Positions 1-9,211 of a stretch of 64,000 nucleotides of DNA are shown here, piece by piece. Numbering within the stretch: the first letter of the stretch is position 1; each line of letters opens with the position of its first letter. The stretch lies in the NCBI GenBank assembly GCA_013423325.1, contig BLJB01000229.1:1-64000 (forward strand), written 5' to 3'. The stretch comes from Usnea hakonensis. Lineage: Eukaryota > Ascomycota > Lecanoromycetes > Lecanorales > Parmeliaceae. Below the pieces are notes generated by a model, which did not search any database, was not told the origin of the DNA, and saw nothing but the letters and a program-made list of their open reading frames with translations. The translations under genes and the position numbers were made by a program.

Positions 1-833
1 GAAGGCTGGGAACCATGAAACCATATACCCGACGAAACATATCCGAAATTGCAAATTCAACAGCAAGTCCACAATACGTTCATTTTCATATGTTCTTTGA
101 AGCGTAACACTTACCCTCCAAAACCCTTGTCGATACTACATATGTTGTCGTAGATCCCTCGGAGAGACTCAAGCATAGGCTTCTGAGGAAGTGGGGACCG
201 CTTTATCAAGACTCAGATCCTACTAGTCTGAATGTTGGTGGCATTCTCGGAGCCAAAGCATTTGCTTCGCTAGTGAGCCGCAGGGATGACTGGAAACGGT
301 ATCAGCGAAGTGGGCACCTAAGTAGCCCAGTGTACCGCAAATGGAACCCAACCTACTAGTTCTCTGGGAGCGTGTCTGTTACTTCATTCACTGAAACAAA
401 TACAGAACCCAGGCGTACGTATAAATCTTCTAAACGGCACCGTCTCCTTGGAGGTGTCTTCAACGTGATTACGGCCTAAGTCCCGCTTTCCCCAATTCGG
501 CTAGACATGTGCCGCCATGGTACCTAGGTACTTTCTGCAAGCCATCGGGAGGGAATCACACGCATGGCCAATGAATTGTAGGAAAGCATGTGGCACTAAT
601 AACCGCCAAGGCTCCTTGGTCAGCTGGAAAGATTCTTTTGGATTTGGGGCTGGGTCTAGAATTGAAAGGGGCTCTGTACGCAATCAATCAGATATGAATA
701 TGGAGACAATGACAATCAGCACGTTCCTTGAATGTATATTGGTAATTAAATATCCTTGAGCTTGTAAATTAACAGTGACCGCCATGCCGATAGGAAAGCG
801 ATAGGAAAGCAACAGAAGATCGCTTTGAGTTTC
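1..833. other. Upstream region with no supported gene
   Basis: Both strands carry only short open stretches here, none with recognisable protein similarity. The region presumably holds the promoter of the CorA-like gene that starts at 834. A partial gene entering from the left edge cannot be excluded but nothing supports one. Confidence 0.5.
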
Positions 834-3800
834 ATGGCAGGCGCGACTCGACGAAACTCCGCATCATCTCTTAATCCAACACCAGCCCCCAGCCAACTTC
901 CACTTCGTAGAACCTCAGTCACACCAGAAGATGACTACCAGGACGACTATACTTATCATGATGCCGGCCCTTCTATTTCGCCGACAAACCCGAAGCAACA
1001 TTCCGGAGGTTCCAGTAGTATAGATGCATCTGACGACGGCCTCGACCCTGAAGAACCGAATACGAATATTTTCGAAAAAGGATTTAGTGGTACTAGAGCA
1101 AAGGTTCCTGATTTGCCCTCGGGCTTTGATCGGCCAAATGGCAACCCTGCAGTTCCCCGACGTCGACCTATTGCTCCTGCTCCTGCTCCTGCTCCTGCTC
1201 CAAATCCAACCCCAAACCCAAACCCACCAGAATCATCCTTCAGACGCAGAAAGAGACATTCTCGGAGTACGCCAAACTCGCCATTTACAGAACGAGCACC
1301 GAGATCTGCAGAGAAGACTATCTTGCGGAAGGTCGAACTGCACTGGTCCCGAAAGGAAATTGGTGGTGTTGAGAAAATTTCGTTGAACGCACGTATTCCA
1401 AACAACAATGCTCCTACGGGCTCAGAAAACTCCGTGTTATGGCAGTAAGTTTCAAAGATGAGTTCTATGGGATTCAGAGCGCTCATTGGCTTAGGCATTC
1501 GGATTATGAGAACATTCAGCTTGAAGAGCTCGAAGTATCATCAGTCAAGATTGAGTCCACCTGATATGATGTGCTGACCAGAAAGTAGGATCTAGTCACG
1601 AATCTACAGATCCATGGCTTGCAGGAGAGCGAGATTGGACTAACAAAACGACTGATAAATAGGGTTCGGCTGGTATCCGAGCGTAGCTTCGTCCATGGGA
1701 GTTTCCTCAACCCGACATCTATACGATATGACATGCTCGATGATTCGATATACAACAAAGACAAATGTTCAATATTTCTGGGATTTCCATACTTCGCCGT
1801 GAAGAAGCCGAACGAGAAGCCAAGTGCTTTCAGCAAAGGAGCACCCGAGCACCCTTCGCGCACGCTATTGCAGTCACGCTATCGATTGAACAAGACTACC
1901 AAGAGGGATGAATCGCAGTGCATCACAGAGCTTACCGGCAATCAACTGTTATCCTGCATCAAAGCACTTCCCCAAGCCACTGCTCATTTGACACACAAGA
2001 AGGTAGAAGAAATTATATACGTCCCTCAGCTGTGGACTCTGATTATAGGCCTTGGTTGAAACTCCCAGCAAAAACTTACGAGTTCAGCTAACTTGCTGTA
2101 GATCGCATGATCACGGCAGGTCCTATTGAGGACGTTGCACTCAAGGGCTGGAACCTCACGCTTGAAGATGCCAGCGCTTCAGAGCCTTTTCCTGGATGTT
2201 CCTTTGTCCGCATCTCCTTCAAAAATCGCGGCGTGGTCGAATCACAGATATATCCCATCAGTCAATGCTCATCGTGGTTTGTACGGGATTGGCACCTATC
2301 CGCACTCGATATAGAGAGCTAATAGTAGTTCAGGGCCTACTTAACATACATCAACAGCTTCGCAGCGTCCTTAGACACGGCAAAGAAAAGGCAGCCCCAA
2401 AGGACTTCAAGCTTCGATTTGGACGTCACACTTTAACTGGTAGCACTTGGGAATCTGTGCAGCGATCCTGTGATACTGAGGTCCTCGCCATCTGGATGGA
2501 CACGCCTGAGCTCCCAGCTATTTCGGTCCAGGATGCTGATAGTAACACAATTACCGAGCAGGAAGGTGCCCAGAACTCTGCCCCAGATTCTCTGCACGAG
2601 ACAACAAGGGCAAAGACAGCAACAAATCCTACCTACCCAAAGCTTGAGCCTATTCCATACACACCATTCTTAGAGTGGCTTGTTCTTGATGACTTTGGGA
2701 ACCGAGATGAGTCTACGCCCGAGGTGAAGGTGGACAGGTTCCTGTCTGCAATTTACCGCTCTTTAACAGCGGACTGCGCGCCGCAAAGCACTGTAGCAGC
2801 GCCACAGGCAGCTCAGACACTTCGAACAGGCCAAAACTCTATGCAAGGGCATCCAGCTCTGACAGAGCAGACGGCTGTTGGGAGTCAAGATCCTCAACCA
2901 GGACAGAGGCCTCCAACAGAACCGCTATCTCAACCAAGCCAGTCGCCCCTGGCAGCTCAGATATCTGTCACTCAGGCGGACGGTACTGGTAGACAGAATA
3001 TTAAGGTGGTTGGGAAGACAACAAAAGATGTTGATGACTTGACATACAGATTAAGACAACAGGCTGATGGAAATGAGACCATGATCGAGCTGCAGTTGCG
3101 CACAGAGTCAAAGGAACTTTTTGACTATTACATGCCAACATCCCATAATGATTTACTCGATGCCGTGCGCATTTTCTGGGGTCTTGTGTACGAGCTCATT
3201 GTGAGTTCGCTCCTCTTTGGCATGATGATCTTTGGTGCTGAAGCATTTATAAGGAGTATCGTCAGCGTCTGCAATTTCTTTGCGAGAAAATTCATAACAT
3301 CAACAAATGGACCAAACGACTGCATCTTGGAGTCCATTGTAAACGTCGTACTGTCGACAACACTGGAGCAGTGATACTTAAGAGTTCTATCTCGGACCAT
3401 GCTATCCTTCAAGCAACAATGATTGACGCTCTGGGTGCTGTATTCCACATGCTTGTGGCCGCTGTCACTGAGTCTCGGTCAGGGTTGAGCAATGACCCTG
3501 CTGTCAAACCGTGGCGAAAGGCGTTAAGACATGGGGAAGAAGCGAGCAAGTTGCTTGAGAAAGCTAGAGACAAGTTGATTGCAGAAGCGACCAGCTCGGC
3601 GTCCGGTCGAGATCTAGGACCAGTCATAACGCCAGAGCCAATCATGATCATGCTACTGGAGAGACTTGCACATGGCGTCTATGGCTCGGGGACTGTGGAT
3701 GTAATCAATGCTTTTGAAGAGTGTTTGGAGCAACTTGTAAGTGATGGTCCTTGACGTGAGCATAAATATTGTAACACCGAGCAGGCTCTTGATGTTGAAC

Positions 3801-4354
3801 AGCGCCCGTCTCGCCGCCTATTGAAAAGAATCAATGCCTTCCAGGAAGAGGTCGACATTGTAAACAGCGTCATGCTTCAGCAGCAGAAGGTCCTGATTCA
3901 ATTCCGCACCTGTTTGGATCCTGCAGAATTCAAACGACCGACCACAGCACGCAAAATGCGATTCAAGTTCGAGAAAATTGGGATCGAACGTGTCCTCACG
4001 CATATCAAAGACCAACGCAGATACTGCAGAGAGCTTAGCGACCGAGCTAAGGTTCTTGAGGATCAGAACGTGCGCCTCGTTGAAACACTTGCTGATGACA
4101 ATAGTCGTGCGATTTTTATCTTTACGTTTATCACGATTTTGTTTTTACCCTTGAGTTTTGTCGCTACATACTTTGGCATGAACGTTGTGGGCATCAATCC
4201 GACTCAAAGCACAAGCAAGCACTTTTGGGCCGTAGGTGCGCCGCTGACGGGAGGAATTTTCATCATTTGTTTGATTTTTGTCTTCAGAGGAGAAGATGTG
4301 TTGTTTTTTCTAGCGGACTTACCAGCGAAACTACGACCCAGAAGGGCTTCGTAA
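834..4354 (+). CDS. CorA-like Mg2+ transporter-type membrane protein (frame break near 1374)
   Basis: This is a large fungal protein of about 1,090 residues ending in a CorA-like channel module. Near the C-terminus are two membrane helices. The first runs into the family signature YFGMN (the GMN selectivity motif), followed by a short loop and a second helix before a basic tail ending LRPRRAS. The N-terminal 170 residues are Pro/Ser-rich and include an Ala-Pro repeat. The middle holds conserved blocks such as SIRYD and YVPQLW, typical of fungal CorA-domain proteins with long cytoplasmic N-termini. ATG 834 is used. Exons: 834-1534 (with a -1 frame break around 1374-1377), 1589-2054, 2102-2280, 2319-3200, 3254-3736, 3785-4354. 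All later junctions keep frame; the 38-nt intron 2281-2318 is unusually short. Whether it transports Mg2+ is unproven; many fungal members lack evidence of transport. The frame break is either an A-homopolymer error or real damage. Confidence 0.8.
1171..1230 (+). repeat. In-frame hexanucleotide CTGCTC/Ala-Pro repeat
   Basis: A tandem run of GCTCCT units, followed by degenerate CCAAAC-like units, lies inside exon 1 of the CorA-like gene. It encodes alternating Ala-Pro and then Asn-Pro residues. Such runs are prone to length variation. Confidence 0.85.
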
Positions 4355-4621
4355 TTTACAGGTAATGAAAGTTGGCGCTACTGGATGTTATTTACCTACC
4401 TTACCTTAGTATGCCGTTGACTATTCCATACTTTGAGGCCTTCTATCGCCTCTATATAATACAACTTTATTAATCATTTTATCATTCAATCACATAACAC
4501 TCTCCATCAGGATTCAAGATCCCGCTCAAAATCATTCCGGTTAATCCGATACTCCCAATATCCCGACTACATAAAAAAAAATCTAATGTACAGATTGGGG
4601 TCATGACTCACTAGATCGCCT

Positions 4622-6271
4622 TCATTGGTTATCTGCATCTCCCACACGAGCCTGCCATGACCTTATGGACCTATACTCTGCATCGCAGTCTACATCTCGC
4701 AAGGCCTTTATCCTCACGTACACCTGGGAATGATACTGCTGCAGAAGCTCCGCCAGGTAATCCTGCCAATCACCAAAATTTGGATCCTCGTACTTTTCGG
4801 ATTCCCGACTCGGCGTGTCGTTGCTAGGCTTGCCATTGGGGGCCTTGCGGCCTTGGAACGGCTTGCGGGAATGTCGGTATTGCAAGCAAAACGCCACTGC
4901 TCGGCAGTACTGCTCGCCCATGCTCTGTTCAACAAGTGGCAATTGATGTATACGGTGGACCTCCGAGTCTGTCCCGTCGCTTCTGGAAGATAAGTCTGAC
5001 GTATCGAGCGCGATTTCCATTAGCAGCACGCCCAAACGGAAAATTTGAGAGGTCTCGGCTAAAGCACCCGGGTCATTGTATAGAAGATCTTCAAGGTCCA
5101 GGGTCATAGTCTCCAGGCAGAGGCTATGATGGGTGTTTTTGGCGCGCTTCAGCCACAGCAAATTCGAACTACTAAGCGAAGCGAACCATGGGGTCCCTAG
5201 AAGTATAAATCCAGCCTCGACTACTTTGAAGGCAAGTTCTACTTTGGTGCATTTGGAGAGGTGTTCTTGCGTCGATAGGTTGGCAGACTGTAGCTCATCA
5301 AGAACTTTGGCAAGACTCTCCGGTCTCGATTCCAGCGTTAGTGGTTGAATGTATTTCTGCGGTATTCGTAGACAGAAGGACTGTGCGGGAACTCGAGGTG
5401 CAACTTTGACAACCAGGGTCCTGTGTTCGGCCGTAGGGTTGAAAAAGTTGATATCTTCCATACTCTGGATCAGCTGCTCGTCGGTCTCTGGGCCAAGAGT
5501 CGCAGACGTCTCCACGCTCTCGATCGCCATTTGTTGAAAAGTTGCATGAGGTTCCTGCGGTAGAGCGACAAGATTGAAGAATACGGGAAGAGAGGCCTCG
5601 GAAGGAGTCGACGGCGCCTGATGATTGATGTAAGCAGAGTCCAGAAGGTCCATCTCCAAGCCACAATGAAGCTTCAACTTCGAGCAATGGGAGTATAATT
5701 CTAATGAGCATGGTCTCGAACGAAGAGCGGTGCGTAAAAGTCTATCCCTTTCGGATACCTCGGACTCCAAAGAAAAGATGCCATGAAGTGAATCGAAAAC
5801 GGTCTCGGAGTATATCCAAAGCTCATCGATAGCTCTGGTTAGAGTCGTTGACAACTCTTGCAATCCCTTCATCTTCGAGCTTGGCCCTTGTTTCGCTTGA
5901 ATGACCTTGTACGCTTTCTTCCATCTCGAACGCGGGTTAGTCTCTTCCACTTTTTTCATGTTCTCGAGACACTTTGCTAAGTCTTCGCTGGTTTTGATAA
6001 TCCCAACGAGCATACGAAGGATATGCGTCCAGCCTTTGGCTCCCCATAATGCTTGCACAGATACGAGAGTGTATTTCTCTTCACCAGACCAAGTCTCCTG
6101 CCACGCTTTATATTTTTGCAAGCTTACCCGGACGTCCAGCTCGAGCTGGCGAATGTTGTGCTGTTGGTCCCACATGCGCAGAATTTTATCTGAAGTTTGA
6201 ATTGCCTGGTTCAGGCTCAGTACTGAAGTCGCCGCATTGTCGACAGGGACGGCGGAGATAGCTTCTGCCAT
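4622..6271 (-). CDS. HeLo/DUF7580-type protein (possible cell-death or incompatibility effector family)
   Basis: This is a single-exon gene of 549 residues whose ATG lies at 6271. The first 200 residues are predicted to be strongly helical, as in fungal HeLo or HeLo-like N-terminal domains. The C-terminal half contains the block LLGTPWFASL and later a hydrophobic RLGVLLMEIAL segment, which resemble the DUF7580 domain found in fungal prion-inhibition/HeLo proteins. No signal peptide and no kinase or NB-ARC motif is visible. The gene is convergent with the CorA-like gene and divergent from the kinase gene at 6808. HeLo-type domains in other fungi form membrane-permeabilising helical bundles or regulate regulated cell death; that role here is inferred. 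It could equally be a non-toxic scaffold of the same expanded family. Confidence 0.65.
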   Translation of the reverse strand: MAEAISAVPVDNAATSVLSLNQAIQTSDKILRMWDQQHNIRQLELDVRVSLQKYKAWQETWSGEEKYTLVSVQALWGAKGWTHILRMLVGIIKTSEDLAKCLENMKKVEETNPRSRWKKAYKVIQAKQGPSSKMKGLQELSTTLTRAIDELWIYSETVFDSLHGIFSLESEVSERDRLLRTALRSRPCSLELYSHCSKLKLHCGLEMDLLDSAYINHQAPSTPSEASLPVFFNLVALPQEPHATFQQMAIESVETSATLGPETDEQLIQSMEDINFFNPTAEHRTLVVKVAPRVPAQSFCLRIPQKYIQPLTLESRPESLAKVLDELQSANLSTQEHLSKCTKVELAFKVVEAGFILLGTPWFASLSSSNLLWLKRAKNTHHSLCLETMTLDLEDLLYNDPGALAETSQIFRLGVLLMEIALDTSDLSSRSDGTDSEVHRIHQLPLVEQSMGEQYCRAVAFCLQYRHSRKPFQGRKAPNGKPSNDTPSRESEKYEDPNFGDWQDYLAELLQQYHSQVYVRIKALRDVDCDAEYRSIRSWQARVGDADNQ

Positions 6272-6807
6272 TAAGGAATGAAAAAGTGCGAGACTGATAC
6301 CAGATATCTTGTGGACAGCCAGGCAGACATGTCACGCACGATGATGACTGTGGAGGAATGTGTGAGGCGGCTGTGCAAGTCAGCCGGCGTATTTCTGAGG
6401 GGCTGTACTTTTTTCGTGCCCCGCTTTACGGAGCGTCCGTATTTGTACCTCAAACAGTAAGAAATGACTTGACAACCATGTCGGCATCCCCATATCATTA
6501 ATACATATATAGGCTATGTCCTGAGGATTGGCAATAGCCCTTTAAAGGGTACGTACCTACTTGAAGGGTCATGACTTAAGGTGCCGGTTTTCCGCAGTAT
6601 GTAATCACCGTCATCGCTAGCCCTAATACTGCTTGAGGTAAGGCGTTTCGACCTGTACAGTAAGGGCAAGTGTGACTTGTAGCTCCTGGTATTCGTCCCA
6701 TCTGTTCGTGAAGCTCGACGCTGTCCAAGCCTGACATCTCATCTCATCTCGAATCCCCATCTCGACATACAAACGCCATATGCGCCTATCATGAAGACTC
6801 CACGGCT
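6272..6807. promoter_or_regulatory. Shared intergenic promoter region between HeLo-type and kinase genes
   Basis: The 536 bp lie between two divergent start codons (6271 on minus, 6808 on plus). No gene is visible. The stretch just upstream of 6808 has repeated CATCTCATCTCATCTCG pyrimidine-rich sequence typical of fungal core promoters and 5' leaders. Confidence 0.5.
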
Positions 6808-9211
6808 ATGGAACAATTAAATGAAGAGGCTGACAGATGTCTTGCCAAATTAAACGACATTTTAGAGCGTACTGCCAAAGCACATCGCTCCCATCGCCCA
6901 GCATCGACCACTAATCTGCTCAACAATGTCGAGCGCAGCTCCAAAAATTCGTTGCACCTGCTGCAAACTTGGAAGACAGACTTGGGCAAAGGCAAGATCA
7001 CCGACGACCGGCAAAGGGTGTCCACAACCGTCGACAGATTGGTTATTCTGCATCATTGGATCGAGTCCGCGTGCGATGCACTGGCCTTAAGGCTGATATT
7101 TAGAAGGCTGCTTCTCATTGGTTTCATCCCGTCAACGAGGTCAGCAAATGCATTCTTTCACCTCGACAATGCCTAGTTGGCTGATCCATTGCAGAAAGCT
7201 CTTCGAGAAACGATTGACCAGAGCCATGAGAGACATGGATCAAACTATTGGCAACCTCCATGCCGATCTAAAAATACTCTTGGTCGAATCATCGAGTACA
7301 GCAGCAAATCGCCAAAGCAGAGTGCTGGACGTGTACCGGGACGTCAACAAGCCATACCACAACTTTTGCCAATTTTTTGAGGGGCTGAAAGCGGAAGAGA
7401 AGGGAGATATACGCCAATTAGCCCTCGAGCAATTGTGGGGCCAATTTGGTCAGTTGCCTGACCCAATACTGGATCTTGGTAACAAGGTTGGAAATCCAGC
7501 GGATCCCGGGGATGGGATACTGTACGAACAGAAGCATATCAATCTCGCAGAGCGGCTCTTGAAAGATTTGCATCAGGCGTGGGTCCTTACGGAGCACAAC
7601 TCATCATATCCTCCGCCAGCAAAGCTTCCCAAGATGGGTATGATCTGCCTTATTTTGACAGGGATGAGACAGCAGCCACTTCTGGAGGACTTTCTGAACA
7701 GTGAGATTTGCGATGATGATTTACACCTCAACAGAGCTCAGCTACAAAATATTCTACGAAAACAGCCCCTCGACTGTGTGGGAACATTCTTGTCAGAACA
7801 ATATCGTGCGAAGCCAAGGCCGTGGGATGAAGGTCATCACGCCAAGATGGAGGACGAAGAGCCTTTACCACTCAAGTATGAATTACATTACAAAAATGGG
7901 TCGTACGGCAATGTCACAAGAGTTCGCGACCCATTTTCCGACACCCTCTACGCATTGAAAAAGCAGATCAATGTCTCGGCGGAATCACGTAACGTCTGTG
8001 CAAGGAAACATCTGAAGGATGAAATGGAAAGGCTAAAAGGGCTAAAACATAAGCATGTCATAAAGCTTGTAAAATCATACGAAAGAGCAGATTCATATGG
8101 CCTTCTTCTTGCGCCAGCTGCGGATTGTGATCTCGTTGGTCTCTTCGATCGATTTCGTAGGAACCGTCCATTCGCTAGGCTGAAATGCGCAGATCAGACA
8201 TGGCTACGACCACAATTTCTGACCGCTTTCGGCTGTCTCAGTAAAGGCCTAGCTTACATCCACGGAAAGGACATCCGCCACAAGGACATTAAGCCTGGCA
8301 ACATTCTTTACGAGCTACCGAGGAAGGAACACGAGGAAGGGAGGTTTTTGTGGGCTGACTTTGGACTAGCCTATGACTTTAACGCTACCGGTAATAGCAA
8401 AACGCACGGTACCAAAATCTACTCGAAGCGCTACGCGGCGCCTGAGATCCTCAGTGCAAGTATCAACCCTGCTAGGACCGAGCGACGCGCAAGCATGATG
8501 GACCTTGACCGCATTGTCGAGAATGGTCAAGCCAGCAGGGATGTTGAAGCTAGCAAGCCAGAAGAGAAAATACTGTCAGAATTCAGAGAAGATAAAGAAA
8601 CAAGTCATGGGCGGAAGACGGACATTTTTTCGCTAGGTTGTGTCTTTTTCGAGCTGCTCGCGGTCTTGGTCCATGACAAACTGCCCATGGATAATGACGA
8701 CGGGAAACCTGCCCGCAGATTCAGTGTCGACAACCAGCAATTACCCGATGGAGGCAGAATAGCGTCTGCACCTATCGCCATCGAAGACGACATGTTCTGT
8801 AAACACATTCAGGAGCTCAAATTATGGGCTCAGCTGCACTCTACCAATTCCAACACCCAGAGCAATGATCCTACAAAGGTTACCCTAGCCCCGCTCTTGA
8901 CCCTCGCCACCAGAATGATCTCTTTGAAAGCCGAGGACAGACCGCTCATCGACGAGGTCGTCCGCGAAGTTGCCGCCATTGGAAGCCAGCACTTCTGCCA
9001 AACTTGCTTGACAGAGCTGCCCAACGAGCCACCGGCAGTACTAGTAACCAACGAGAAGGCAGTCAAGCCTAAACGGACAGGGTCAGCGAGCCCTGAGAGT
9101 CCTGGGAGCGGCAGTGGAAGCCCAATGTCACTGCTGAGAAGGTCGACGGCCTATTTCCAGAGTGATTCGCATGGGCCGGGGTCGCAACTTATGAGGATTA
9201 TGTCGCGGTAA
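6808..9211 (+). CDS. Protein kinase with long helical N-terminal domain
   Basis: Two exons (6808-7139 and 7195-9211, joined by a 55-nt GT-AG intron with a CTGAT branch site) give 782 residues in frame. Residues 1 to about 335 are helical with no named domain and resemble the N-terminal helical regions of fungal HeLo-associated kinases. The kinase domain starts near residue 339 with a degenerate glycine loop (NGSYGNV). It contains the ATP-binding lysine in YALKK, a catalytic loop HKDIKPGN (Lys replaces the usual Arg of HRD), the metal-binding DFG and an APE motif (AAPEIL). The catalytic Asp, the Asn of the loop and the DFG Asp are all present, so an active enzyme is likely. The C-terminal 100 residues are Ser/Gly-rich. 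It lies divergent to the HeLo-type gene at 4622-6271, which suggests, but does not prove, a shared function. Confidence 0.8.

Noticed and set aside
956..1498. 180-codon minus-strand frame opposite the CorA-like exon 1
   Set aside because: It mirrors the Ala-Pro repeat (reads as Gly-Ala runs) and lies antisense to a frame with real family similarity; a composition shadow.
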